The position numbers and the translations under genes are program-made. This document shows, piece by piece, positions 55,180 through 63,572 of a stretch of DNA of 64,000 nucleotides. Below the pieces are notes generated by a model that saw only the letters and a list, made by a program, of their open reading frames with translations, was not told the origin of the DNA and ran no database searches. This DNA comes from Schlesneria sp. (GTDB taxonomy: Bacteria; Planctomycetota; Planctomycetia; Planctomycetales; Planctomycetaceae): contig JAQGHU010000106.1 of assembly GCA_028291515.1 (NCBI GenBank), forward strand, positions 248,001 to 312,000, given 5' to 3'. Each line of letters begins with the position of its first letter. The first letter of the stretch is position 1.

Positions 55180-56547
55180 ATGGATGATCTTTTCCAGCGG
55201 TGGCGATGGCGCGGCGGAATCGTAGCTCTGCTCGCGACGCTCTTCTTTGCCGGAGCTTGGGTCAAATCCGCCGTTGATCTGCTTGCAAGACGCCATCGGG
55301 AGGTAGACCCATCGCCCATTGGCAACATTCTGATCTCTGGATCGTACGACTTCTCGCCTCCCTCACAGGTGAATTGGACGGTCTCTGGACTGTACTCGAC
55401 TGCGACGATGACCTTCGAACCAAAGGAGGTCGATCCGCGGTTGCCAGATTCCATTTCAAGTGCTGATGCCCAGATCGAAGAGGAGAAGATCACTCCAGCA
55501 ACGCATTCCGACTTCGCGGATCCGGCGAATAACTTCGTGATGCAATCTTCAGCAACCAGTGAGGGCGCAAAACTTGATGGAGTCCTGCCACTGCCGCAAG
55601 GGTCCTTTCGAGTCGACACTGCTAGCCCCGACCTATTAGAGGATTCGCTTGAAGTCGATGACGACCCCGGAAAGATCACGCTGGACCGGAGACTGTGGGG
55701 GCTACGAGTCGTCCAAGAATCGTATGCGGATAGTTCACAAACTGGAATTGTCATCCCGCACTGGATGCTGGCGCTGCCTTGCGCGCTCGTGGCGGCGACT
55801 TTGCTCTACAGTTCACGTCGAGGCGGGAATAAGGGCGAAGTTGTTAACACTGCCATCGCCACGCCGCAGTCGCACCGAACCGCCTCAACAGAGGGATTTT
55901 TTCACGGTTGGCGACCGAAATTGGGGGTGCTGGCCCTACTGATAACGCTAGCTCTGGCGGGAGGCTGGATTAGAAGTTTCAGCGTTTCGGATTTGGTGAA
56001 CCTGGAAGTTGGGAGCGAAACCGAACTTCGCTTTATTTCCGCCAAGGATGGGCTTGTGTTTCAACAATATCAGAATCCTGACAATACAGGGTCCGGAACC
56101 AGATACCGCACGCGGACAGGTAAGTCGCATGAAGAGTTAAGTTTTCGGCCAAAAGCTTTGGAAGAACCTGCTGATGTTCCTGAGTTAGCAGTTTACGGCG
56201 AAACCAACCAGGAACCGGATCAAGGACCGGATTACGCGCAATACGGTTCAACCACGTTACCCGGCCAACAAAATGGTTCAACCGGATTGCCCCTCCAACG
56301 ATATGGTTCAGTCTCATTACCCGGGCAAATCATCGAAAATCCCGTACCTGCGACAGTAAGTGTTCCCGTGGAAATGACCCGCAGTCTTCCCTACGGACAA
56401 AGCATTGAGTGGGGTGGTTTGTTCGCGCATAACAGTCCACAACAGCTGACCATTGTGATTCCCTATGGATACTTGGTGATTCCTCTCACTCTGCTCTCGT
56501 CTGTCCTGCTGTTAAAGCGGCGGATCTGCTCATCGTTCGCTCGGTAG
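55180..56547 (+). CDS. Membrane protein with internal duplication, unknown function
   Basis: A 455-residue protein made of two copies of the same plan. Each begins with a Trp/Arg-rich turn and a membrane helix (WRWRGGIVALLATLFFAGAW, then GWRPKLGVLALLITLALAGG). Each continues with an extracytoplasmic region of about 170-180 residues and ends in VIPHWMLALPCALVAATLLY or VIPYGYLVIPLTLLSSVLLL. The second copy's outer region holds degenerate short repeats of YGSTTLPGQ, NGSTGLPLQ and YGSVSLPGQ type. I recognise no family; similar two-helix modules with a VIPHW motif are frequent in planctomycete genomes as I recall. ATG 55180 has AGGA at a suitable distance; the frame also opens at GTG 55150. It is divergent from groES. 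Confidence 0.8.
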   Translation: MDDLFQRWRWRGGIVALLATLFFAGAWVKSAVDLLARRHREVDPSPIGNILISGSYDFSPPSQVNWTVSGLYSTATMTFEPKEVDPRLPDSISSADAQIEEEKITPATHSDFADPANNFVMQSSATSEGAKLDGVLPLPQGSFRVDTASPDLLEDSLEVDDDPGKITLDRRLWGLRVVQESYADSSQTGIVIPHWMLALPCALVAATLLYSSRRGGNKGEVVNTAIATPQSHRTASTEGFFHGWRPKLGVLALLITLALAGGWIRSFSVSDLVNLEVGSETELRFISAKDGLVFQQYQNPDNTGSGTRYRTRTGKSHEELSFRPKALEEPADVPELAVYGETNQEPDQGPDYAQYGSTTLPGQQNGSTGLPLQRYGSVSLPGQIIENPVPATVSVPVEMTRSLPYGQSIEWGGLFAHNSPQQLTIVIPYGYLVIPLTLLSSVLLLKRRICSSFAR

Positions 56548-56797
56548 CACGACGAGCGAGGAATCCCCAAAAAATGGCCTCGTTCAACCCGAGACCGCAA
56601 ATTGCTGAGCGGTCGCAATTGACAAAATAGGCAATTTAGGGACAATGCTGACATCTCAGGTCGCTTGTCGGGAATTGTGTTTTTCGTTTGCCGCTTTGCC
56701 GTGCCTACGGTTTGTAGCAAGAGAAGGCGCAAGAGGCCTTTCCGTCTGCACGCTCGTTCTGCTTACGTCCTGAAAGCATGAACGGAGAATGCAAGTT

Positions 56798-57580
56798 ATG
56801 TCGACACCTGATTCCAATCCCCGCTTCCTTGTCATCAGCGAGCTCCAGCGCGCCGAAGTATTCGCCTGCGCTGGCGATTGGGTGAGCGCGGACCAATGCT
56901 ATCTGACGGCTGTCGCAACGGATGATTCACCACAAAGCCGACTGACCTTCGCCAATTCGCTGGCTGAGCGAGAGCGATACAACGCCGCCATCTGCCAGTT
57001 GACCGCAGCCCTCGACATGGCCTCGGAAACAGGTGATCGCGAAGCACTCGGGGTGATCTTCCACAATCTCGCCTCTATCTATCGCGAACTGGGCGACGCC
57101 GACCTGGCCCGCCGGTTCCAGCAACGTGCGATCCTGCAGAGGGATGATTGCGGCCCCGATGAACTGCTCGGCTTGGCGAATGATGCGTGGCTATCCCGCC
57201 GAACCGAACTGGCAACTTCGCTCTCCGCAGGCTGCACAATGTTAGGAGAAGATTGCGATGTAGCCTTGGAAGCTCATGCCACGGCGGCCGTTTTTGTTGG
57301 GCTGACCGAAGAGCCTCGCTCGGCGATCCGAACCTTGATCCACGTCTATCGCCAGCATCAGGTCGCTGGGGCGAATCGACTGATGGGCATCGATCTGCTC
57401 AATCTCTCGGCCTTGCTCTGCGAAACAGGCCGTCATCAGGCGGAACTCGGCATGGTCCGACAAGCGGTTCAGCACTTCGAGCAAGCCCCCGCACCGCTGC
57501 TGCTGAACAAAGCCCGGCAAGTCCTGGAAATGCTCGAGCGGATGCAATCACTTCGCGATTTTGACCCATCTGTCAATTGA
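56798..57580 (+). CDS. TPR-type helical repeat protein
   Basis: A 260-residue protein with tetratricopeptide-like helices: ISELQRAEVFACAGDWVSAD, RYNAAICQLTAALDMASETG, VIFHNLASIYRELGDADLAR and a C-terminal helix pair LLLNKARQVLEMLERM. No signal peptide, so cytoplasmic. No catalytic motif. GGAG lies ten bases before ATG 56798, which is better placed than the ATG nine bases upstream. The last 30 codons have a decayed copy at 63104-63197, so the gene was once duplicated. The 250 bases before it hold no gene. Confidence 0.82.
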   Translation: MSTPDSNPRFLVISELQRAEVFACAGDWVSADQCYLTAVATDDSPQSRLTFANSLAERERYNAAICQLTAALDMASETGDREALGVIFHNLASIYRELGDADLARRFQQRAILQRDDCGPDELLGLANDAWLSRRTELATSLSAGCTMLGEDCDVALEAHATAAVFVGLTEEPRSAIRTLIHVYRQHQVAGANRLMGIDLLNLSALLCETGRHQAELGMVRQAVQHFEQAPAPLLLNKARQVLEMLERMQSLRDFDPSVN

Positions 57581-57604
57581 GAGTGTGGCCAGGAACTAAA
57601 CATC

Positions 57605-58891
57605 TCAGTGATCCTGTCGGCGCGCCTTCACCAGTAACCGGTTGAGTTCGGCCAGTTCTCCGGCTGAGAGGTGGGCGAGTTGTCGGCGGTGCAGATCGAT
57701 CACGGGGACATCGAGGGCCGCGAGCAACTCGCTGCCGCGGGCTGTCAGCGTCAGCATCTTCTGACCGTCGCATTCGATGAGCTCCTGCGAATGCAACGAC
57801 GACACAACCTCCTCGAGGGCGTGCGGGACGATGAGCCGCGAGCTTACTTCCGCCAACGGCAAGGCCTTCCCTTCCCCTCGCAGGATCCGTAGCACGTTGT
57901 AAGCCGGACCATAGAGTCCGTGGCGTTCGATGAGCGGTTTGAATTCCCCTTGCAACTTCGCAGCCGATCGAATCAGGTTGATCGCCACTTCCTGTTCGCG
58001 GACGACGAACGGGTCGCGCTTCTTCAGTTCGACTTGAAGTGTCGACGCGGGCCTTGAGCCGCCCCCTTCTCGACGGACCTGCGCTGGCGTACGACCGAAC
58101 TGCCTTCGAAACGCCTTACCGAAGGCCGCTTCCGTTTCGTAGCCGACTTCGCGAGCCACCTGCGCCACGGTCGCTCCATCGCGGCGTCTCAATCGAGCCG
58201 CAGCACAGCACAACCGCCACCATGTCAAATAGGTCAGCGGCGGTCGACCGGTCACCTGCTTGAATCGGGCTGCGAAGGCGGATCGAGAAATCGACAACCG
58301 ACCTGCCAACTCGGCAACCGTCCACGGGTGGGCGGGGCGCTCGTGCATCAGTTGCAAGGCAAGCCCGATCTCCGGGTCGGACAGCCCCCGCAGCCAACCG
58401 TGAGCCGCACATTCGGAATTCGGCGTTCGATGAGCCCGGATCGCGGCGACCAGCAGCACATTGGCCAGTCCATTTGCGACCGCTTCCCAGCCTGATTGAG
58501 CACCCCGCACTTCGTCCGCCAGTCGATTCACCAAACCGCGCACGTCATCCGTCGCTTGTAGGGACAACAGGGGAGGCCAACTCACGGCCCCCAATCCGGT
58601 CTGACCGACGGCGAACTCGACACGCCCCACAATGACCTCAGCCGGGTCCGTCGCAGCGGGCTCGGGTGACAACGAACTCTTGCCATCGAACAGGAACAAG
58701 ACATCGCCCGAATTCAGAATGACTGATTCACCCGGTTGGCAGTCCACACGGACCTGACCGCGGTTCGTCGCATAGAAGGCACCGTGTTCGGCCCAATCGC
58801 CGACCAGAGAAAAAGAACGATCGACCGAGACGCATCGATCAATCCGAATCTTGGCGCCCGTGATTTGAATGACATCCGTCAGCACATCCAT
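57605..58891 (-). CDS. AraC-type regulator fused to a MarR-type domain
   Basis: A 428-residue protein that joins two transcription factors. The first part (about residues 1-175) is a cupin-like sensor of the AraC-binding (Cupin_6) type (SLVGDWAEHGAFYATNRGQV). An AraC double helix-turn-helix follows (about 180-280): HPWTVAELAGRLSISRSAFA, RFKQVTGRPPLTYLTWWRL and VAREVGYETEAAFGKAFRRQ. A MarR-type winged helix forms the last part (about 295-428): LIERHGLYGPAYNVLRILRG, EVSSRLIVPHALEEVVSSLH, LTLTARGSELLAALD and the closing AHLSAGELAELNRLLVKARR. The wing Asp-x-Arg of MarR is degenerate (CDGQKML). It is divergent from yceI, whose usual neighbour in other bacteria is a MarR regulator. Confidence 0.88.
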   Translation of the reverse strand: MDVLTDVIQITGAKIRIDRCVSVDRSFSLVGDWAEHGAFYATNRGQVRVDCQPGESVILNSGDVLFLFDGKSSLSPEPAATDPAEVIVGRVEFAVGQTGLGAVSWPPLLSLQATDDVRGLVNRLADEVRGAQSGWEAVANGLANVLLVAAIRAHRTPNSECAAHGWLRGLSDPEIGLALQLMHERPAHPWTVAELAGRLSISRSAFAARFKQVTGRPPLTYLTWWRLCCAAARLRRRDGATVAQVAREVGYETEAAFGKAFRRQFGRTPAQVRREGGGSRPASTLQVELKKRDPFVVREQEVAINLIRSAAKLQGEFKPLIERHGLYGPAYNVLRILRGEGKALPLAEVSSRLIVPHALEEVVSSLHSQELIECDGQKMLTLTARGSELLAALDVPVIDLHRRQLAHLSAGELAELNRLLVKARRQDH

Positions 58892-59057
58892 TTTGCACCT
58901 GATCCTGGACGATTGAACTAGAAAACCGGCCGATAGAGCATTCTACGTCCAAGCGGCGGCTGGTACAGTCCCTCGCGGTGAGGGACACGTTTGTGACATC
59001 CCTTGGTAGCTGCCGACGCGACAGGCGTCCGGCCAACTTTTTCAGGAAGAATTGAAT

Positions 59058-59624
59058 ATGACTGCGCGACTATTCGGCTTCGTTCTCGTGACTGCCATGA
59101 CGGTCACTCCCACTCTGCGGGCGGATGACTACACACTGGAGGCATCCCATGCGGCCGTCACCTTCAAAATCTCGCATGTCGGCCTGAGTTGGACTCACGG
59201 CCGGTTCAAGGATCTGTCCGGGACATTCACAATCGATCCCGGCAACCCCGCCGCCACCCGGTTCGACATCGCAGCCAAGGTAGACAGTGTCGATACAGAC
59301 AACGCCAAGCGGGACGAGCACCTGAGAAGCCCCGACTTTTTCAACGCCAAGCAGTACCCCAACCTCACCTTTAAGAGTACATCCGCCAAGCCTGTCAAAG
59401 GTGGGTACGAAGTGACTGGCGTGCTGACCCTCAATGGGATGAAGAAGCAGATCACGATCATCGTCACCGGTGGCAAGACGGCCGAATTCCCGAAAGGCGT
59501 TCAGCGAACCGGCTACTCGACCGAGTTCAAGATCAAGCGCAGCGAGTTCGGCATGGACAAGATGCTCGAAATGATCGGCGACGACGTGTTTATCTCCGCC
59601 AGCTTCGAGGGGACCAGGAACTAG
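59058..59624 (+). CDS. yceI: YceI family exported lipocalin-like protein
   Basis: A 188-residue protein with a signal peptide (MTARLFGFVLVTAMTVTP, cleavage near LRADDY). The YceI beta-barrel blocks are all present: YTLEASHAAVTFKISHVGLS, GRFKDLSGTFTIDPGNP, VDTDNAKRDEHLRSPDFFNA, YPNLTFKSTS and the C-terminal RTGYSTEFKIKRSEFGMDKM. Members bind isoprenoid chains in a periplasmic cavity and are often induced by base or stress. AGGAAG lies eight bases before ATG 59058. The divergent AraC-MarR fusion regulator starts 166 bases to the left and probably controls it. Confidence 0.94.
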   Translation: MTARLFGFVLVTAMTVTPTLRADDYTLEASHAAVTFKISHVGLSWTHGRFKDLSGTFTIDPGNPAATRFDIAAKVDSVDTDNAKRDEHLRSPDFFNAKQYPNLTFKSTSAKPVKGGYEVTGVLTLNGMKKQITIIVTGGKTAEFPKGVQRTGYSTEFKIKRSEFGMDKMLEMIGDDVFISASFEGTRN

Positions 59625-59658
59625 ATAAGTCCACAACCGAATCGGAGTGATCGTCTTC

Positions 59659-59686
59659 TGGGAGGGCGAGGCTCCTGCCGAGCCGC
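59659..59686. repeat. Planctomycete-type short repeat
   Basis: TGGGAGGGCGAGGCTCCTGC followed by CGAGCCGC, containing GGCTC-CTGCC-GAGCC. Read as protein it gives WEGEAPAEP on one strand and GSAGASPS on the other, a string I recall from many spurious planctomycete annotations, which marks a dispersed repeat. It lies in the yceI to membrane-protein gap. Confidence 0.6.
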
Positions 59687-59780
59687 TAAGTCTCATAGTG
59701 TTCGATGAACAAGAGGATTACTCCGGTATTGCGGTGGATCTATCCAGTCACCGTTGTCCACATTGTCGAGGAGGTACTCG

Positions 59781-60683
59781 ATGCCCAACCCAGTTCTCAT
59801 GGCCCAGGCGATCGGCATCGCTGCTTTCCTTGCGGTGATCATCTCCTGGTCGCTCGGCCGGTCTGGCGTGTCCGGCGGGGCGGTTGGCGTAGGGCTGGGC
59901 GTCTTTGCAGGAGCATGGGTCCTGGGGCTCACCCCTCAGGTCCCTCCGCGAGGGGCGCTGGACCGCCTCCAGCTCATACTAATACCCGCAATCGTCCTCA
60001 CCGAAGTGGTGATCACCAGTCGTACCTGGTGGGTCGGATGGGTGTTGCGAGCAACAGTGGCCGTGCTGGCAGCGCCACTGCTGGTCTACGGCTCCAGCTA
60101 CGTGACTGACCTCTCTGGTCCCGGCAGCCGAGAGTGGACGACAGGAATTGCGGCGGCCATTTTCACCAGCCTCGCCGCGGTGTTGATGTTGGTTTGGATC
60201 TTGCTGACGCAGTTGGCAACTCAGGCCAGCCGGTCGGCGACCATCGCTGTCGCCATCACGGCCGCCGGTACGGCCGTGACGATGATGCTTTCGGGTTATG
60301 CCACTGGAGGGCAACTCGGACTCCCACTGGCAGCCGCCGTGGGAGTCATCGCTTTCAGCGACAGCCGACATGCGTCTGGAGCGGTCGCGGTGGCCATCGT
60401 CACCTTGTTTTCGCTGCTCGTCATCGGCAGGTTGTTTGCGGGGCTGACCACTCTGCATGCGGTAGGACTATTTGCAACTCCGCTGCTGGCCTGCGTGCCG
60501 GACTTGCCGCAACTCCGCCAGTGGGGACCACGAACCCGAGCCACGCTGCGCGTGGTACTGACTGCAGTTCCTGTAGTCCTGGTGCTCTGGCTCGCACAGC
60601 AAAAGTTCGCTGAGGATTCAGGCCCCTCATCAGAGGGATCGAGCAACGCAACCTTCAGTGACTATCTCGATTACAGCAAATGA
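59781..60683 (+). CDS. Integral membrane protein, unknown function
   Basis: A 300-residue protein with about eight to nine hydrophobic segments (IGIAAFLAVIISWSLG, GVGLGVFAGAWVLGL, ILIPAIVLTEVVI, WVGWVLRATVAVLAAP, GIAAAIFTSLAAVLMLVWIL and others) and a short polar C terminus. No transport signature is visible. AGGAGG lies six bases before ATG 59781, which decides the start over the upstream TTG. It is not linked to yceI by sequence, and the repeat between them makes co-transcription uncertain. Confidence 0.78.
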   Translation: MPNPVLMAQAIGIAAFLAVIISWSLGRSGVSGGAVGVGLGVFAGAWVLGLTPQVPPRGALDRLQLILIPAIVLTEVVITSRTWWVGWVLRATVAVLAAPLLVYGSSYVTDLSGPGSREWTTGIAAAIFTSLAAVLMLVWILLTQLATQASRSATIAVAITAAGTAVTMMLSGYATGGQLGLPLAAAVGVIAFSDSRHASGAVAVAIVTLFSLLVIGRLFAGLTTLHAVGLFATPLLACVPDLPQLRQWGPRTRATLRVVLTAVPVVLVLWLAQQKFAEDSGPSSEGSSNATFSDYLDYSK

Positions 60684-60710
60684 CCTCAAAGACCTCGCTC
60701 GGGGAGGTGC

Positions 60711-60737
60711 CTGTGGTCGACGCTTCGTCGCCCACAG
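60711..60737 (+). repeat. 27-bp hairpin repeat, copy 1
   Basis: CTGTGGTCGACGCTTCGTCG then CCCACAG. The element is itself nearly palindromic (CTGTGG-T-CGACG-CTT-CGTCG-C-CCACAG). An identical copy in the opposite orientation lies at 63077-63103, so the two bracket the lipase-like gene. It may be a REP-type element or an insertion boundary. Confidence 0.75.
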
Positions 60738-60897
60738 GCGATTCGGAAACCGCATCCCTGCAACAATCACTGGGGGCGAGCGAAACGCTCGACGGCAGCC
60801 GCCTCGACGCGCCAGCCGGAAACTGTACCAGTACGTTACTTTCGTCTGAATATTAGTATTGCAAGTGATAGATTAGTTGGATAGTCTCACGTCGTTC

Positions 60898-60932
60898 TAG
60901 TCTCACTACGCATGAACTGTGTAGTGTGACTA
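60898..60932 (+). repeat. Strong hairpin before the lipase-like gene
   Basis: TAGTC-T-CACTAC, an 11-base loop, then GTAGTG-T-GACTA: 11 pairs with one T/T mismatch. An outer alternative pairs GTTCTAG (60894-60900) with CTAGAAC (60941-60947). It may be an operator or a leader RNA structure about 150 bases before the start codon. Confidence 0.55.
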
Positions 60933-61084
60933 CCGATAATCTAGAACAAAAGACGAGATCCCGGTGGTACACAACGTAGGTGGGTCCAACTCCTGCCATC
61001 CGTCTTTTTCTTACTGACAACAGTGGCCGCGATGTCGGTGACTAGCGGCCCGTACGCCGTATAGTCTGAGGGACTTCGATTTTC

Positions 61085-63046
61085 ATGTCCAACGAGTCAC
61101 CTCGCGTCAATGAGAATCTGGTCGCTAGCGAAGTCACTCAAGAGACTCCTGTTGAAGCTGCGGGAAAACAAACAGATGTCCGCGCAGAATACGTTGCTGT
61201 CGTTTATTTTCATGGGATGGGAAGCCAGCGGCGTCTGGAAGAAACATCTCGATTGGTTGAGGCATTAGACGATGTCAGCAATAATGGCAAGCGAGCCTTG
61301 TTCGACATCACTTGCCATGTCGAGCCATCAAGCGTCATGCCTGGCGAAGTTATCCAATACATTCGCACGCTTCATCCGGGAACTCGACAGAACACCATGA
61401 ACGGCCCGCTCGCTCCTCGAAGCAGTCGACTGGTGCGTTTCTACGAGGGATATTGGGCTCCCATCACAGCACAGGAAGTCGGTGCGAAAGCAGTTCTGTT
61501 GTGGCTGGTCAAGCAGGCGACTCGTCCCTATATGATGCTGTTAGGTACGGGCAGCAATCAACTCAAATCACTACGGCCCGACACACAGAAAAAGCAGCCG
61601 GTCGCTCCAAATCCCCGGCCGACTGGTCGGTTTTCCTGGATACAAACTCTATTGCCGACCTGGGACTGGCGTGGGCATGCCCGCCTCAGACGAGCCGCGC
61701 TCAGGGAACTCGATGCAAGACATAAGGCTCTTAATCTGCGAGCTGCCTCGAAGCCGCCTCCACAACCTCCGCAGGCAGGCCAATCAACATCCCAAAACAA
61801 GGCCGTCCGAATACAACCGGGCGACATGCGAATCCTGCTTCGAGCTTATCACCGTTTTGAGGGTCTGGAAGCCCGCAGAAAATATCCGACTGGAAGCTTC
61901 GCCGAATTTCGGGATTTTCTGAAAGCAGAACTGGAACGGCTTCGTGTTGACGATCCCATTCTCACGCGCATTCCGCTCATTGCGGACGCCTGGATGCGTT
62001 ACATTCTTTTCGCGGAACTGCGAAACGCCGCAGTGCTGACATCGATTGTCCTGGCAATTGGGCTCGCCGTGCTCGGGTCTCTTCAATTAGTGTCTATTTT
62101 CCTTGGGATCGCTCCAGTCAAGGGGTTGCTTGGTGGTGATTGGAATGCGGCGACAATCGTGACGGCTTTTGCGACGCTATTTGGATTTGCTCCGTTTCTC
62201 AGCAGGTACTTCGGGGATGTTGTTTTCTGGAGTACCTACGAGGAGACCAATGTTCGCTTCAAGCAACGGAAAGAAATTCTGCGCTACGGCGCCAATGTGT
62301 TGAAGCACGTACTTACAGACGAGAAGTGCTTACGAGTCGTTGTGATTGCCCACAGTTTAGGAGCTGCGATTGCCCACGACGTCTTGCTGGAATTGGGAAA
62401 GGAAGATTGGGCGCGTGATCACAACGATGATCGTTTCAAGTCATGCGATGTCGATCTGATCACAAAAGAAGAGATCAACAAGATTGAGCATCTCGTCACG
62501 GCAGGCAGTCCGATCGACAAGATTCACTACTTCTTCGAAAGCGATCCAGGCCGCTCCCATCGTTATACACGCGTTGCAGAAACCGTACGCGGAGATATGG
62601 GACGAAAGCCGTTTGGTAATAATAATAACACACCGTACCTTCACTGGATCAATTTTTGGGACAAGGCCGATATCATCAGCGGTTCGCTGGAAAGCCCGCC
62701 GAATGCGACCGACACCGAGGTGTGCGTCGACAACTTTGAAGTCTCAAATGGCACATGGAACCCTGGGGCAGCGCATACCAGCTACTTTGTGAATCGCGTG
62801 GTACTCCAGTACTTGTGGGGGATTATCTACGAAAACAAATATTCCTACTGGGCGATTGGCTATCCAAAACGCGAGGAAATTCGTAGTCGCCCCAACTACC
62901 TCGCGCTGAACATTGGGCCTGGCAGCGGCAGCTCAATCGTCCGATGGGTTCAAGTCATCGTGCTCACTGCTCCTTGGATCATCCTCTGGCATTTCATACA
63001 TGTGCTGCTTGGCGATAGTCCAAGAGAATCTGCAATCGGGCAGTGA
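61085..63046 (+). CDS. Membrane-associated alpha/beta-hydrolase (lipase-like)
   Basis: A 653-residue protein. An N-terminal strand and oxyanion-type motif AVVYFHGMGSQ (about residues 38-48) is followed by an unrecognised helical part. Two or three membrane segments come next (about 320-385; VLTSIVLAIGLAVLGSLQL), then the nucleophile elbow VVIAHSLGAAIAHD (serine about 424). The rest of the hydrolase core is HLVTAGSPIDKIHYFF, INFWDKADIISGS as the likely acid, AAHTSYFVN as the likely histidine, and a C-terminal membrane helix. All three catalytic positions of a Ser-Asp-His hydrolase are in the expected order. A lipase, esterase or acyltransferase role is inferred; the substrate is unknown. The gene is flanked by 27-bp inverted repeats and has somewhat lower GC than its surroundings, so it may have been inserted. 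Confidence 0.8.
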   Translation: MSNESPRVNENLVASEVTQETPVEAAGKQTDVRAEYVAVVYFHGMGSQRRLEETSRLVEALDDVSNNGKRALFDITCHVEPSSVMPGEVIQYIRTLHPGTRQNTMNGPLAPRSSRLVRFYEGYWAPITAQEVGAKAVLLWLVKQATRPYMMLLGTGSNQLKSLRPDTQKKQPVAPNPRPTGRFSWIQTLLPTWDWRGHARLRRAALRELDARHKALNLRAASKPPPQPPQAGQSTSQNKAVRIQPGDMRILLRAYHRFEGLEARRKYPTGSFAEFRDFLKAELERLRVDDPILTRIPLIADAWMRYILFAELRNAAVLTSIVLAIGLAVLGSLQLVSIFLGIAPVKGLLGGDWNAATIVTAFATLFGFAPFLSRYFGDVVFWSTYEETNVRFKQRKEILRYGANVLKHVLTDEKCLRVVVIAHSLGAAIAHDVLLELGKEDWARDHNDDRFKSCDVDLITKEEINKIEHLVTAGSPIDKIHYFFESDPGRSHRYTRVAETVRGDMGRKPFGNNNNTPYLHWINFWDKADIISGSLESPPNATDTEVCVDNFEVSNGTWNPGAAHTSYFVNRVVLQYLWGIIYENKYSYWAIGYPKREEIRSRPNYLALNIGPGSGSSIVRWVQVIVLTAPWIILWHFIHVLLGDSPRESAIGQ

Positions 63047-63076
63047 CATTGTTCACAGATGTCGCCCCCAAATCGA

Positions 63077-63103
63077 CTGTGGGCGACGAAGCGTCGACCA
63101 CAG
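63077..63103 (-). repeat. 27-bp hairpin repeat, copy 2 (inverted)
   Basis: CTGTGGGCGACGAAGCGTCG then ACCACAG. It is the exact reverse complement of 60711-60737. It begins 30 bases after the lipase-like gene and abuts the pseudogene end. Confidence 0.75.
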
Positions 63104-63197
63104 CCATCCCGCCGCATCACTGCTGCTGAACAATACAGGCAGGTCGTCAAGATGTTCGAGTGTATGTAATCGCTGCTGGATTTCGATCCGTCAGTGA
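63104..63197 (+). pseudogene. Decayed copy of the 3' end of the TPR gene
   Basis: The segment matches the last 28 or so codons of the TPR gene at 56798-57580. Translated in the best frame it reads RQVVKMFECM, stop, SLLDFDPSV, against RQVLEMLERMQSLRDFDPSV in the intact gene, so Gln became a stop. A frame change lies between LLLNN and the RQVV part. The homologous stretch begins right after repeat copy 2, indicating that the 5' part was lost at that point. Confidence 0.75.
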
Positions 63198-63204
63198 TTT
63201 GCCT

Positions 63205-63468
63205 CACGAGCGCAACCCCAATTGGACCAGCCCCTTTTCAAGGACGCTCAATCCAAGAATGTCACTCCAGTCAGTAGTATTTCCGCTCGAAGATTCTGAG
63301 ACACGTCGATTCAACATCTTCTTCACGGCAAGGAACGGCGCGTCGACGCAACTCATACGGCTCCGCCGTGTAGATGGCAAATGGACGTTTGCGGACAAGG
63401 TCACACGCGATAGCGGCGAAACTATCTGGTCTTCCGGTGATGAAAAACTTTTTGAAGCCGGCGGATGA
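63205..63468 (+). pseudogene. Coding-like fragment, possibly a gene remnant
   Basis: An open frame continues from within the decayed region and ends at 63468. Its last 69 residues from ATG 63259 (MSLQSVVFPLEDSETRRFNI, ARNGASTQLIRLRRVDGKW) look protein-like and beta-rich, while the first part overlaps pseudogene sequence. No ribosome site lies before 63259. It is probably the end of a broken gene; a small intact gene is the alternative. Confidence 0.35.
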
Positions 63469-63572
63469 AAAGTGGACAGGTGGGCAGGTCCATTCATGGC
63501 CCCGGCGATTCGGTCTTTGTTATTGGATCTGTTCGACCCGTCCATTCCCCCTGCTCCACCTCCAACAATCAT

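Larger units (their letters stand above)
60684..61084. other. Intergenic region with repeat copy and hairpin, upstream of the lipase-like gene
   Basis: About 400 bases. It holds copy 1 of the 27-base hairpin repeat at 60711-60737 and, after a drop in GC content around 60835-60950, the hairpin at 60898-60932. No gene was recognised. TTGCAA (60859-60864) with TAGTCT (60882-60887) at 17 bases is a weak promoter candidate. Confidence 0.45.
63047..63572. other. Intergenic region with repeat copy, pseudogene end and fragment
   Basis: About 526 bases. It holds the inverted copy of the 27-base repeat (63077-63103), the decayed TPR-gene end (63104-63197) and a short coding-like fragment up to 63468; beyond this nothing is seen. 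The region looks like the debris of rearrangement. Confidence 0.5.

Noticed and set aside
63204-63572. 122-codon minus-strand frame at the right end
   Set aside because: Ser/Arg-rich composition typical of an antisense shadow; the opposite strand looks more protein-like and no ribosome site is seen.
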